Shown: positions 1 to 12,600, counted from the stretch's first letter. The stretch is DNA of 64,000 bases from Schizochytrium sp. TIO01 (GCA_004764695.1 SMSO01000031.1:4697048-4761047), one strand, 5' to 3'. Notes: a model not told the origin generated them from the sequence alone. Translations and numbers: made by a program.

Positions 1-491
1 CTCCACGATCCTCATCTAGATTGAAAAAGAGACATTCTATTACTGCAGAGCTTCGAAGCATTCGAGAACAGCTCGCAAATCTTTTGACTGGTAGTGGTGA
101 CTTGGATGAGGACCACAACATCGCGCACAACAACCAGCAACAATTGCAAAGTGAAGATAACGAACATACTCGCAAAGCTGGATCTACTACAGGGGTAGTA
201 TCTTTGGACGACATTCCAGAGCAGACCAAGGCATATGTGCAGCAACTTGAAGCCCGTGTAAACGAGCTCGAGGGTCAGGTGCGCAAGTATGCTCTTGAAC
301 AATCTGTTACACGCGCAGATCGCTCCTTTTTAGAAAGTATGCTTCGCGAAAAGGACGCGACAATTGCGGAGTGGTCCAATGAGATCCAAGTTATAGAGCA
401 GCGCCAGAAAGAGCTAGAGGAAGAGAACTTTCTTTTGCAGGAGAGAATTTGTACGCTCGAAGCTCAGGCATCTGCCAACGGCAAGCAGTAG
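1..491 (+). CDS. C-terminal part of a coiled-coil protein (5' end outside window)
   Basis: The frame is open from base 3 to the TAG at 489-491 with no in-frame ATG in the window, so this is the end of a longer gene. The roughly 163 visible residues are hydrophilic. An N-terminal part contains KKRHSITAELRSIREQLANL. A Gln/Asn/Asp-rich linker follows, then a C-terminal half dominated by heptad-like Glu/Leu/Gln patterns (for example YVQQLEARVNELEGQVRKY and ERQ/ELEEEN/LLQERI segments), typical of a parallel coiled coil. I see no catalytic motif. It could be the tail of a kinesin-like, golgin-like or centrosomal protein; the visible part does not discriminate. The coding call rests on the continuous open frame and the coherent coiled-coil character. 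Confidence 0.7.
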   Translation, partial: PRSSSRLKKRHSITAELRSIREQLANLLTGSGDLDEDHNIAHNNQQQLQSEDNEHTRKAGSTTGVVSLDDIPEQTKAYVQQLEARVNELEGQVRKYALEQSVTRADRSFLESMLREKDATIAEWSNEIQVIEQRQKELEEENFLLQERICTLEAQASANGKQ

Positions 492-1089
492 ATCTTAATA
501 ATCCAGACACAATTTTCATCTTTATGGTGCTCAAGTTTGCTTTTCAACACCATTTGCCTGAACCACGTGTTTTGCTTTCCTTTGAAGCATATGCATTGGC
601 AATAGAGCGTATTTATATCACATGCAAAGCGTTGAGCTAATGTTCTATTTCTCCCCGACGACTTGGCTCTGTTATTTTGAATCAAATGTCACACTATCAT
701 CATATTTTTGTCGCAACCCATGCTTACAATCCCATCCGCAGTGCATTGAAGTTACTTGCAAGTGTTCCATCCCTAAACTAAACTTGCCACATCCAAAGTC
801 CCGTCCCCAGCCAGACAGCGCGGAGGTCAAACTGGACTCGACGGGTCCTGCTCATTTAACTAGTCTAAACTATAGTACTTCAGGTACTTCCAAAGTTCTT
901 GTTATTCTGAAGTACACAGAATCAATCGTACATGAACCCAAACCAGAGCAAGCTTTACAAGACGTGATTGAGTGCAGGTCACTGTATGTTGCTGTGCGCA
1001 ACCCTTTGTGGCACGGGGAGTCCTAAGGTAGACTCTGAAGAGCTTACGCGCAGACTCCTTTGCTAGATCCGGAGGTTGATCGTGCTAGA
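492..1089. other. Intergenic stretch, no supported gene
   Basis: About 600 bases between the coiled-coil gene and the next CDS. An open frame at 622-1026 begins at a CTG/ATG-poor position and gives a low-complexity-free but unrecognisable peptide; I do not call it. No tRNA-like or repeat structure was seen. The stretch probably holds the 3' end of the first gene and the promoter and 5' leader of the second. Confidence 0.5.
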
Positions 1090-2925
1090 ATGAGGCTCCT
1101 AGGAGAAGGTCACGCGCCACAACGACGGAGCAGTGGACGGCTACGAGAATCTGACGATCCGCGAACCCTTCGTGAAGCATATGAGAGGAGCGGAGAGCTT
1201 GCCATGACAATGTACCTTCTGCAAGCCATGCCAATATTCGCAGCGCGTGAGAAGGCACTACCTGCTAGCAGACACGTGCTCGATGAGGTTCTTCAGAGCC
1301 TTCTTTGGCGAATACACCATGTACATGTACACCATGAGGATGAGGGTCATAATGGAGATGTAAGCACTATGTTACGGCCTCAGATGCTTGCAGAGTTTCA
1401 GTCTTGGGCCGAGCGTCAGCTTCAGGCGTATCACGCCGGTTCCAGTTCCTCGGATATTACAGATTCGGGTACGGCTAGAAAGACAACTCCAAACTCGGAT
1501 GTAAGCATGAACATGCTCAACGCAGAAAGCGCAGACAATATCAAATTACCTCTGCAATTTCCAACCGCAAACTCAAATCTGTTAAACTCTTCTAAAGCGA
1601 GTCTTGCCGAAATGGGTTCTGCTAGAATAGGTTTTGCTCCAAGGATCCCTCGCAGCACAGCTCTGGATCCACCGGGAGATCTCTCAGCTGCAGTGGCATG
1701 TGATGCGCTGTGGCGACTAGGCCGAAACATGCCAGAACTACGTATTATTCACGCGCAGCTAGCACCAGCTGTGTTCAGAGGTTACAAGACCCCACAGACA
1801 TCCAGTGTGTACATGTTGGAATCTTGGCGAGATGCAGCGCGAACAGGCTCATGCGTGGAGCGAGACCGTGCAGACTTCCTGATTAAAGTATTTGAAAATG
1901 CAAGCCCAAAAGCTCAGGGAACTTTCCTAGCGGAGACGCTCCAAGGTCTCTCGAAAAACCCACGAGATCTGCAACGCAGCGAGAGCATGCAACACTTGCT
2001 AATGGCATGCCACAACAAGACTCCACTTGCTTTCGTAGCCTTCCTAGTCCACGCAGCAAGTGCTGACGAACTTGAAAAGGCCGACTTTCACGCAATAAAT
2101 TTCTCTCCTCGCGTCTCAAAAATTCTTGCGAGGAAGTCCCTTGCCAGACTCAAGCCTGCGCGCACCAAGCCGAAGCATCAAAACCCAGATCATATTTCCC
2201 TAGTAAAAAATTCTTGTTTGGACAACGCTGAAAAGGGTGAAAATGGGTTGTGGCAAGCGGAAGGTGAAAAGAAGGTAAAAGAAGGCGAAGTGGCTAGGGT
2301 TTCCTCTAGTAGAGATGCTACACACAGAGACGAAGAGCAATGTGAGCAGAAAACAACAGCGAAGAGAACGCCTAGCCCCGCCAGCGCATTGACGAGGCCC
2401 GGCGTGGCGAAGAAACATTCGCAGACATCACCAAGGGCGCGAATTGGCCTGGCGCATTCATCACAAAGCTTACAAGAAGAACCCTTACAGCAGGAGGTTT
2501 CTAGAGGCGATTCACCGAGCTACGAGAAAGTTGACAACAACAACCTGGATAACCACGCGGGAAAGGACTTTGAAGGGGACTTTGAAGAGGACTCTGAAGA
2601 AGAAAGCAGTTTTGAATGGGACGGATTTGTTGAAGAGGAGGACAACGAGGACGAAGAAGGCAGGCAGGGAAATAAAGAACAGACACTAGGTACAAGTAAG
2701 GCTTCGAGGTTAGTGACAGCAGACAAGCCTGGGAAAGTTGAGGACGAGAAAAAAGTTCTACTGCAGCTAGTGGAGGAAGAAGAAGACCGCCAAGTCCTTG
2801 TGGCGGCGCTGACGCTCCTAGCAAGAAAAGTCGCCAAAGACGAGGTTGCAAGAATTAGAGCGCATAGGTCAAGTACACTTGCTGAAGCAATTTCTCTCCT
2901 TCTGCCAGATTTAGATACCAAGTGA
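1090..2925 (+). CDS. Unrecognised protein with acidic C-terminal region (611 aa)
   Basis: The frame is open from 1039 (in-frame TGA at 1036-1038). The first ATG is at 1090 (RMRLLGEG context), which I take as the start. The N-terminal 300 residues look folded and helical, with segments such as YERSGELAMTMYLLQAMP and ESWRDAARTGSCVERDRADF. Roughly residues 350-540 are Lys/Glu/Ser-rich and probably disordered, including the strongly acidic run FEGDFEEDSEEESSFEWDGF. The last 60 residues again look helical (QVLVAALTLLARKVAKDEVA). No signal peptide, membrane segment or catalytic motif is visible, and I do not recognise the family. It lies 188 bases upstream of the CDIN1-like gene on the same strand. 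Coding status is likely because of the length and the ordered/disordered alternation; function is unknown. Confidence 0.75.
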   Translation: MRLLGEGHAPQRRSSGRLRESDDPRTLREAYERSGELAMTMYLLQAMPIFAAREKALPASRHVLDEVLQSLLWRIHHVHVHHEDEGHNGDVSTMLRPQMLAEFQSWAERQLQAYHAGSSSSDITDSGTARKTTPNSDVSMNMLNAESADNIKLPLQFPTANSNLLNSSKASLAEMGSARIGFAPRIPRSTALDPPGDLSAAVACDALWRLGRNMPELRIIHAQLAPAVFRGYKTPQTSSVYMLESWRDAARTGSCVERDRADFLIKVFENASPKAQGTFLAETLQGLSKNPRDLQRSESMQHLLMACHNKTPLAFVAFLVHAASADELEKADFHAINFSPRVSKILARKSLARLKPARTKPKHQNPDHISLVKNSCLDNAEKGENGLWQAEGEKKVKEGEVARVSSSRDATHRDEEQCEQKTTAKRTPSPASALTRPGVAKKHSQTSPRARIGLAHSSQSLQEEPLQQEVSRGDSPSYEKVDNNNLDNHAGKDFEGDFEEDSEEESSFEWDGFVEEEDNEDEEGRQGNKEQTLGTSKASRLVTADKPGKVEDEKKVLLQLVEEEEDRQVLVAALTLLARKVAKDEVARIRAHRSSTLAEAISLLLPDLDTK

Positions 2926-3113
2926 ACGCATAAACGCAAGGTTGTTGCGCCCTCCAGCAATTTCTTTAGCAAGCAAACGAGAACTTTGTCAGATTTAGTG
3001 TTCCTATACTCTGGAAAGAGGGCAAAACGAAGTATCTACTGTATCTGGGTCGCCCCAACTGGTAAAAGGCTTCTTGCCGCACCTCCCTTCATAGGCTTTC
3101 TTCCAGAATCGAA

Positions 3114-4130
3114 ATGCGCCTTGTGGTTTTTGAGAAGATTAATGCACGCCTGTCTCAGGCTGTCAAATACGGAGACCCTCTTGAAGACATTATTTCTGAT
3201 AATGATCTTGAGTCGTGGGAGACAAGCTGGAATGCTGTGGGTAGCATTTATGCTCATCTTTACAAGGATCACATCAAAGCAACTACTCCAATGGTACGGC
3301 GTAAGTTACACCAACTTACACGAAGATATTTTAAAATGGCTGGAAACATGCCACCTCGGGATGATGTGATAATCCGGCTCGCACAGGAGGTAAATTATTC
3401 ACCATTCTTGCTGGCCCGCCTCATCGTCGGGCAAAAGTATAAAATTGCAAAGAAGGAGCTCGCACGGACCATGCGAGACCCAGAAAAATTAATTTCGGAT
3501 AAAGTTCTGCGCCAAAATGTTCTAGCGTGCAGAGAAATCGATACTCAGTACTCTCCAATCCATGACAAGTGCCGTGAGGTGTCCGGTGATGAGCATGAAT
3601 ATATTTTGAGCCGGAAATTAGGTGCGCTGGAGATTCCTTTTCTCTCGGAAGATGCTTTGAGAGACCTTGGATTTGCCAAGACTGTCGATTTTCTGCTTGA
3701 AACGCCCATTGCTGTGTATGGTCCAAAGGGCGAGCTACGCGTGATCTTCTGGATCGATTCTAAAGCAATGTTTGGTGATCCCGCTACCCATAAGGAGAAC
3801 ACTCCTCAGCTGCAGGGTTATGTACACCGTTTTGGCCCAGGGCTTGTAATATATTGGACAGGTTATGTCGAAGAACTCAATGTACATGATGATATTTTAT
3901 TGGCACAAGATTTGCCAACGCGATTCGCGAGTCTTCCTCGCCTGCAAATGCATCCTTCGGTTGCAGTTGCATCTTCTCCGTCAGAGCCTGTGCCTGCAAC
4001 TTTACCAGGTCTTCACTCGACTCAGACTTTTAACAAGACCTCTCCTCCTCCTCCTCCTCCTACTACTACCTCTACTACCACTACTATTGCTACTACTAGC
4101 AGCAGTTCTATTACACTCGCTTCAATGTAA
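3114..4130 (+). CDS. CDIN1: CDIN1 (C15orf41)-like nuclease, TPD-domain family
   Basis: The 338-residue product matches the CDAN1-interacting nuclease 1 family across its core. In animals this protein binds codanin-1 and is linked to chromatin assembly and congenital dyserythropoietic anaemia; it has a PD-(D/E)xK nuclease-like fold. Seen here: a helical N-terminal half with LAQEVNYSPFLLARLI, corresponding to the family's LANEVDYAPSLMARLI-type segment; an acidic FLSEDALRDLGFAKT stretch; then the family motif as T190-V191-D192 instead of TPD; the WIDSKA element (D215, K217, matching WIESKA); and the conserved RFGPGLVIYW block at 239-248. About 50 C-terminal residues are a Ser/Thr/Pro tail (PPPPPP, then Thr/Ser runs) encoded by TCC/TAC-type triplet repeats, absent from the animal protein. 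The ATG at 3114 gives a family-like N terminus. No intron is needed. Confidence 0.9.
   Translation: MRLVVFEKINARLSQAVKYGDPLEDIISDNDLESWETSWNAVGSIYAHLYKDHIKATTPMVRRKLHQLTRRYFKMAGNMPPRDDVIIRLAQEVNYSPFLLARLIVGQKYKIAKKELARTMRDPEKLISDKVLRQNVLACREIDTQYSPIHDKCREVSGDEHEYILSRKLGALEIPFLSEDALRDLGFAKTVDFLLETPIAVYGPKGELRVIFWIDSKAMFGDPATHKENTPQLQGYVHRFGPGLVIYWTGYVEELNVHDDILLAQDLPTRFASLPRLQMHPSVAVASSPSEPVPATLPGLHSTQTFNKTSPPPPPPTTTSTTTTIATTSSSSITLASM
4045..4110 (+). repeat. Triplet-repeat tract encoding the Pro/Thr/Ser tail of the CDIN1-like protein
   Basis: (TCC)n passes into (TAC/ACC)n and AGC triplets inside the coding frame, giving six prolines then a Thr/Ser-rich run near the C terminus. It lies outside the conserved nuclease core, so length variation should be tolerated. 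Confidence 0.75.
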
Positions 4131-7100
4131 TTTATTTGTTGTCGGAATGTCCTATAAATAATGATTAGAAGAAACGTTTTTCACCAAATATCCATGACGT
4201 AAGTCTGTTAGAAACATATCAAACTCACAACGCTTGTGAAGGTGTTTTTGAAAATTCCTTACACAGCAGGAGCACTAGGCCTGTGAATTTCTTCTATCAT
4301 GCTCAACATGAATGTTTAGTATTTGTCCTTATATTTCTCCGCTCTCAAAATCTTTTAATAAAAGGATTCTTCTGATGGCGGATCCTCGATTTCAACAAGT
4401 GAAGTTCCAAGTTGTGGGACTCTCCTTTTCAAAGAAATTAGATGAAAAGGGGTTTCTTAGAAAAGATCATCTTTGTCGAATTGAGGTTGTTTGGTAGAGA
4501 ATGTTCAATCTTTTTACTTTGTCGAATGAGATCTTTCGCTAACTATACATTAGTTTCACATGGTTCAAACTTCCACCATAGTAAAAATTGGACGTGGTGT
4601 GAATTCCAAAACATGAGAAGTCATAATCTTCACGTTCTCAGATCGATCTGTTGCCTGGTTCGCCTCAGGTCTTTTCCCACTTTTACTTGAACTCTTCAAT
4701 TTAATCGTCAAAAATTACTATTAATTAATTTTAATTTTAATAAATATTATTTGTATTGATCATATGATATGCACGTGTTACGTTGTGCAAAGGTACCACC
4801 AGATATAATAAAAGCTCACTTAACTTCTATGCTTTGTCGATAAAATTTACGCGATGAAGCTAAGGAACTCTCTAGCTGGTAGAGTATCTTTTATTTAGAT
4901 GATGAATGGCAGGTCTAGCCTCGTGATGGCCTCAAAGATAGATTTCATACCTTATGTTTCACAAATGGACAGATATGTTTCGATCAAAGTCCAAATTTTT
5001 ATTTTATTATTTTAGCAGATCACTTTTACTTTTTTATATTTCGTGTTTTAGAGACACATACTGACTCCTAGGAGAAATTAGTACCTGTATCTTCACATTC
5101 TAAATTTTCGGCTAGTGGTACATTATGATGATGTGAATTCGCAAAGGAGCTTTGGGATACTGGAGAGTTGTTTACGTATGTTGGTTGCTGCTCGCGATTT
5201 AGTTGTATGCACTTGAGAGACTTTATTTAGTAACTCAGCCAAAGTTATTCTCTCTTTTTGCTCTCTCTCTCTCTATTTATAAAATTAAAAAAAGTTTTTA
5301 AGCAAGCCTTGGATTCTTCTTTGGTTCTGTGCTCAAAAGAGCTTTTTATTAATCTCTTATGGCCACACGTCTTTGTTAGAATTCCCAGACATCTATTTGA
5401 TCTGTGTGAACTAGTATACCTCATGCTAACTAAACAAGCGAAACTTTTACATACTTACCCAGCAACTCTCTATTTATATTAAACATTCTAGAAAGTATGG
5501 ATCGTCTTCGAGGTTCCCATAACAATTTTCACAATTTATCAGATGAGCACGTTCTTAGAACGAAAAATAATCCTTCATTCTGCAATCATAATGTTCCTTC
5601 CACTGCCACTGCAACCGGGGTAGCTACCTCCTTAGTAAGCTGGCGAATATTAGGTGCTCACGTTTTCTTTGGCCATGCGCATGGGCATGGGTGCTTCCCT
5701 TCGAGTCTTGTTTTGCACTGACGTGGCTGGTTTTAAGAGAGTGCTGTGCTCGTGCCGTGCTTCATGCTTTTCATTCCCTCCCCCAATCTTTTATGTAATG
5801 TCCAACATTTTCAGTTGTGTTGGCGAGCGAGCATAATCCGTTGTTAGTTCTATTTTTACCTCGAGATTGGTAAAAGAAGGTTGACAAAATCAAACACTCT
5901 GCTACCAGCTACCACTAGCTGCCTATTATTTATCTATACCTGGTGGGTAGGTAAGCAAAGAAACAGCTCTTCTCCAGACAGCGATGATATATACGCCTCT
6001 GCGAAGCAATGGCCAGCACCTACAAGCTTCTACGTTTTAAAAGTTGAATTGTTGGTGTTGCAAGTAGGTAGGCATCTATTACAATCTTCATGAAAGTGGT
6101 TTTTGTTAGATCTTCAATTCGATTGCCTCAACACGTCCTCAGAGTTCCTGTGGTCCACACAGTGCAATCAAATATTTATTACACATGATCTTTCTTTCAC
6201 TCTTGTGTTACAGGTTAAAAGTTTTACTGTTACTGGTGTTAGTGCTAAGAATTGCTACGTAGATGCCTTTCGTAGTGTGTCTGGGCAATGCGATATACAC
6301 AACCCCCGCTGGCTCGTCGTCAATTAAAGATAAGCAGGCAACTACAAAAAATGAATCATTGGCCACGATCGAAGAGTGGAGTGATTGCGAAACTCAATTC
6401 ACGTGGACCCTTGGCTTTGTGCAGTGTAGGTGAGGTTAACAAAACTTGGTTAACAAAACTTAAAGCGCAGTCTACGTCTCGTTGGCTGCTGGTAATGAAT
6501 GTGGCATGGATCAAAAAAGCAAAATGTTGCTCCTTTTAAAGACTATATTATTACTATTACCAATTTTAATATATATAAGACAAACTAATCATTGCGAGTG
6601 CCCTTTTCGAGAGATCTGATCTACCAGTAGTAGTATTACATAGGCAACTCAGTTGTTCTTAGATTGCGTTGCTAGCACCAAGGAAAGAAAGAGAGTGTGC
6701 TTTCAGACGTTTCAATTAAAAGATCATGCACAACTTCGCAATTTTCAATCACTTTCATTTTATTACGTTAATAATAACAATGTTCCAAATCTTTAAGTTG
6801 CTGCTTATCTTCAATAAGCGACTGCCGTGGCCCTGCCTAGTAAATATATCTCCTTCAATGCGAAGGACCCTCAAAAAGCTGCCTGAGCCAGCACCACACC
6901 ACACAAATGGTCTCAAGTGGGTTCTGCACGGGCTGAAAGAAGTCCCGGACCCACTCGCATCACTTCAACTTCAGGTCGAAGCGCAATTGTAATGGCACTT
7001 TCATTTCGTAAATTTTAAAGAGGTTTGCTAATTCAGTTTATAATAGAGCAACACTTCAAACAAAAATGCGTAGCTTACATGTTGCATTTCATTCACGAAT

Positions 7101-9644
7101 CCGGTTTGGGGGAAGCGAGATAGAGACACACTCGTTCAATTATGAGTTCACAAAGGAAGGTTCTGCAACCAATTTGACGATATCAATGCATGTGCCAACT
7201 AGGGAACCAGTCAACCAAAGAGTAGCTGGCTGGTATCTAGGTACTACACCTCGGCGTCTCATCACCAAGTTCAAGTTGCTGGTTTCTATTATTGGCGCTT
7301 GTAATGAGAAGCCTTCGAGTTTTCCAGCTACATCACCGAAAGCTAAAGCGGCGCCATAGACGATAATCTTCCATCCTCATGTGGTTCACACAAGAAAGAA
7401 AGTAGTTACCTTGTTTGCCTTTGTTGTAATTTCATTAAAGAAAATAGTTTTTTGTTGTTGTTGTTGTTTTAGCTCTCGCTTTTCTGATGACTCGGAATCC
7501 CCTGCACAGAAACTTCTGGCGAAGCTCGTCAAGGTAGTCTCGCACACGTTTACTCTAAATTTAACCTCATCAGCAATGCTTAAGACTTAATTTCGCTCCA
7601 GCCTAAGTACACGTGAACATATCATAGTCACAAAAACCACCATTATCTTCGCGAGAGACTTGGAATGAGGCATTCAAGAAAGCTCGTGGAGTCCGTCATT
7701 CCGGCCGAATTTATCTTTAAAGAGACCTTGGAGGCGTCAGCTTTGGCCCTAGAACTACCAGCCTCTCAGACTGGGTCCGCTGCAACTTTTATATGCAGCA
7801 CTTGGCCAACTTGCAAGTTAGAAAACTGTACACGGAACAGCTGCAGCACCAAAAGAGAACGTGCCGCTTTTTCGGGAGGTTCTGCAAACGTACCTCTACG
7901 GGGGCACTCGGCGATAGATTTTGATACTATATGTTCGCACACCTACATACTTTTATAACAAAACCCCCTAAAATGCACGACCCTGTATAAACATACTATA
8001 AACTTGTATGAACTTGACGTCTTTGAGGTGCAATTTGCAATTGTTTATAAAAGTTGGAAAGCTGAGGACTCCTTCCGGAACTCATTCGCATGCCCCACTC
8101 ACTCCGCATCTGACCGCTGCCTACCATACAGTTTTGGAGGCTTCCGCAGCCGTCAGTTTGTGAAACAAGAGGCTCGAAGCTGAGAAGAACGATCATGGAG
8201 GATCGTGCATTGAAATTTTGCAGACTTTACGCGCAAGGCCCCAAGGATGTACTACAGTGAATATTGATAAATCGTCGCGTTCGATCGAAGTTCTGGCCAA
8301 ATTATACAAAGTTGAGTTTGGAAAGAATGATTTGCTTTTCATTTGTATTTGTAGTTGTCGTTCCGCAACCAACTTGGCTTATCCTAGCCATGATGTGGAT
8401 TCAAAATAGTACCCCATGCATCATCTTACTAATAGTATCCGTCATTTTTTCTTTTTTTTTTAATTAGTTCACGTGGTCAGATGCATCTGCTGTTTCGGAC
8501 ACCCCAGCCACATGCTCAACCTGAAGATTGTTATGCTATGTAGCCTTGATCGATCACGTGAATGGAGCTATCCAAATTGGGATGCAAAGCTTGTTCAGGG
8601 TAGCTATCTTTCTTGCAAAACGCCACCGCTCAGGTCAGCCAGCAGCGCAAGAATAGAACTTTTGATCTACAATACTTTGTTGGACGCTATTTCTGCGAAA
8701 CTTTTTTTAAAGCTAAACGTGTGAAAAACAAAAAACAAAAAACCACATTTTTTTTTTAAAATAAAATTAAAAATAACTTTTAAATTAAAATCAAAACTTC
8801 GACGAAAGTCTCCATAGTAGGGCATATTAATTTCGAGCTAAATTAAGAACTATCTCTTGAAGAAAGAAATGATGAAATTAAACCTATTATTATTTTATAT
8901 ACATCTTTTCATTTATTTATTTTTCAAAGCTGATTAATAATATATTATAAGGGGGAGTTACTTCTGAGCCCATTTTAATCTTCTCTCTTATTATTATTAT
9001 CTTCTCTAGCTCTAAAAGTTTCTTACCTACATTCTTTACATTCCTTATTTCTACTTCGTCATCATCATTCATGCGCGGCAAATCCGGATCTCGAGAGCGA
9101 CGCGCGTACGGCGAGCAAGAAGTAGCAAAGCTTTGATCGACCTGGCAGCCGCGAGGTCGGCTGGGTCGCCAAGAATCCCTTGAGATTTGTGAGGCTGTGC
9201 AGAGAACCGCTCAGAGGTTGTTCCAGACAGAGAATACTGTGAGAGCGTTGACACGAGTTGCTTGCAATCCACGTTTACTTCGATTTGTTTCGAACCGAAG
9301 GACGTGTTTGGCGAGTTGCATTGTGACGCAAGATTGATTGTATTCTCGCTTTGGTTTTGCATTTACGCTACTTCTGTTGTGTACTGGGCATCGGAAGTTC
9401 GAAGCGAACGAGCGTAGAAGGATTCCTCTAGAGCGTTAAGACTTAGGCCAGGGAAGGAACCAACAGGACAGTCAGTCTTTTGCCGTTCAAAAAGTACAGC
9501 CTCTGCTGTGAACCAAGTTACCCAAATATATTTCAAATACAACATCGTCTGCTACACAGAGAAGAGAGTTCTTGCAATAGCAACAACAGGGTATCTCTTT
9601 GGCGTACTCTTTGGTGAGACTTGATACGATATTTGCCACCGAGA
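4131..9644. other. 5.5 kb stretch without a supported gene
   Basis: Only short open frames occur (under about 100 codons), none with a recognisable protein pattern. Composition is uneven: strongly AT-rich islands lie at about 4690-4760, 4985-5040, 6540-6590 and 8705-9000, with a short CT run near 5251-5275 and a small (GTT)n at about 7452-7468. No tRNA, snRNA or 5S-like element was found. The last 600 bases (from about 9060) are less AT-rich and presumably form the promoter and 5' leader of the giant gene. A gene made of many short exons, or a long non-coding transcript, cannot be excluded. Confidence 0.5.
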
Positions 9645-12600
9645 ATGGCGAGAACAAGGCGTATTGTACCTCCTGCAAGCCAACAGGACCTTCAAATTCA
9701 TGACTATGGTGATGACCTGGACGACCTTGCCCAAGATGTACTTTGGGAAGCAGTAGGGGACGCTGGGAACGATGATGATGATGGTTCTGATGATGATGGA
9801 AACCCTCGGGCAGTTCACCGACTCGGCCATGGTCGCAACAAGAAGGAAAAGGAAGCCAAACTTATGTCTGCGGCCTTTGACTTTCGACGTGGACCTACTC
9901 GCTGGCCTGAGGGTGTTGAACTCATTGACGAAAAGAAGGCAGAAGAACTGATTAAGAAAGCCGAGCAGAGTGCTCAAGAGACCAAGACCACAACTGGCTC
10001 TGCTGTAGCTGATGACCCTTGGGCGGCGGCAGGAATGTACACTTCAATTTCTGGCAATACTGGAGGGTCTGGATTTGGCGGATCTCACGAACGCTCTGCT
10101 GGTGGGGGATTTGCAAGCATGGGAACCAGCACCTCAACTGGTACAATGCATGGTAGCTCTGGCGTTATGCAAGGTCCAATTGGTCCCAGTGGCCCTGGTG
10201 GATGGGGTTCTCTGGGATTTGGTGCAGAAATGCCTACAGAAGGAAGTGGAGCTGGTGCCCGTGCTACCGCAGCCAAGTCCTCTAGCAGCACGAAAATTGA
10301 TGAACGTGCTCTGGACGACCCCTTGTTTAACTTGGCACCACAAAACGCCACGTTTGAGACTCTAAAGGATCACAGTACTGCACTTATCCTCATGCCTGGT
10401 CAACGCTTGAAGCTAGATCTCGAGGAACTCACAAGCTATGGTGCCAGTTCCAAAGCTCGTGCGCGGTCTCGGAAAGAAGTCAAGCGCCGTGAAGCTCTTC
10501 ATAAACGCGGCTTGAAGCGCCAGGCAGCAATGGCAAGAGCTGCTGCTTCAAAGGCTGGTGCCGACCTTGCAGCTGTAGAAGCTGCTGTAGCTAAGGCCGA
10601 AGAAGAGGCCGAAAATATGTTTGCTCAACATGAAGGCCTGGAAGACACCTCCGATGAGGAGGGGTTAATGATGGGCGCTGATGATCTCTTTGATGGAGAT
10701 GATGATGATGACGGTAGCTTCTATGGTGGTGGTAACCTTGATTCCGATGGCGGATCCATGGTCATGATCGGTGGCAAGTCGCATGGGACAGGTGGGGGAG
10801 GCGGTGTTCGTTGGACCGATGAGGTTTTTATGGGCACTGGTGGAGACTCTTCGTGGGGTGGCTTTGGAGGCTATGGAGGTTATGGATCACTCTTTAAATC
10901 CTATGTGAATCAGTACACAATTACGTTGGATGTTAAGTTCGAGTATGACCCTCCTCGTACGGGTGTATCTCTCTTCCAAACTCGTCTTGTCCATGTGGAG
11001 GAGCACCAGCGCACTGGCAAGAAGCGCATCAAGCAATCTGACGGCGAATGTATGATCAACAGTGAAGGTGGAGTTGGTATTTTGGGATCCTATGGTGACG
11101 TAACAAAAGCCAAAGTGAAGAAGGGTCGCTGGACTCGTATCGTAATTGCTGTGACTTGTGGTAACGAAGAAAGCAAAGGTCAGATTCGTACATGGGTTGA
11201 TGCGGTTCCTTGTGCAAGCGTGACCCACGAAGAAATTATGAAAGATGGGCGCTTTGCAATTGACCCAGAGTCCCTCTTTCTCTTTTCATCAAAGAATCAA
11301 AATATGATGCCAGGTCACGTTGCCATCCGCCATATCCGCGTTGAGACTTGCTTTGCCGACAACAACACGGTTCGGCAGCAGCGCGCACGAGATAAACTGA
11401 TTAGTATGTATGAGGAAGAACGAAAAGATGAAGTTACAGAACAGCGGAAGGGACTTAGCCTTTCAGTTCTTTTTCCTAAGCCGCGTCCTGTGTGGGTTGC
11501 ACCTGCACTTACAGGTACATTTGGTGATGCTTTTATTGAAGGCACAACTTTGGAAGCATCAAGCTTATTGAGTTGGTCATACACTGTTCTCAACTACACT
11601 CTTTCTCGTGCCTTGCATGAAATGTCCCCATTCCTTAGTGCACTTTCTGGGGCAGAAAGGGGTTATGTGAGTGATGCTGCCTTCATCTTTTCACGGAGTG
11701 GTGTAATGATGCGCCAGATGATCAGGTTGCTCAAGCACCGAAACAAGACTCAACTCATGGCCTTTTTGCGAAAGCTTCGTACGACTCTTGCAGACCTTGA
11801 GGTTGGTGACACCGTGATGTTGCCTGTGATCGTGGAAAGCAGTGAATTGGTTATTGTGGTCTCACGCACTGCAGATCAACGATTTCGCTTTGTGGTAATC
11901 AACACTGACCCCCTTGGTGGACTAAAGTACCACGCAGTATCCCCGGTCGCTGGTCCACCCAAGCTAAAATATCGCACTTGCATGGTTCTGAACAACGTTC
12001 CCAAAAAGAACGCGCTTGACAATGTGTTCTGGATGGCTGTCTATAACTTGTCTGTTCACACGCACAAGCGCGATATGGACCGCTTCTACGACATTTTGTT
12101 GCCCTTCCTTACAGGCAAGCCTCTTGAGGCATCGCTCGTCGAGGCAGAAATGGAGGCTGAGCATGGCGACCAGGCAGCCAATGCGGGTGCCTACCGCTCG
12201 CCACAGCGATCGAAAACCGCCTATGTGCGTTGCTTGCTGCAATCTTTACATTTTGTACTACGCGAGAAGGGGCTTGACGAAATGCGCGCCAAGATGGTTA
12301 CACTTGCCCTTCGCGCTCAATTTATCAAAATGATTGCCAATGATCTGGAGTTTGTCCATCCTGACGATAATGGAGTGCGGGTCTGTCGAATGGCCTGCTC
12401 CCAGCTGGCGTACTCTACCGTGAAACTGGTAAAACGGCTCTTGACGGATGCTGAAAACCCTGCAAGCTCTCGTGTTGATGACGAAGAGGGTGAAGTCGAG
12501 GACGAAAAGAGCGAAAAGCATCAAGATCCCAAATCCCCAAGTCGACCTTTGGTGAATGAGGATAACCAGGTAAAGGAGAAACGTGATTTGCTCAAGCGCC

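Noticed and set aside
622-1026. Open frame of 134 codons between the first two genes
   Set aside because: No recognisable family, no clear start context, AT-leaning non-coding look; kept only as a mention.
4868-4940. tRNA-like D-arm wording (CTAGCTGGTAGAGTA)
   Set aside because: No matching T-arm GTTCRA motif or acceptor stem.
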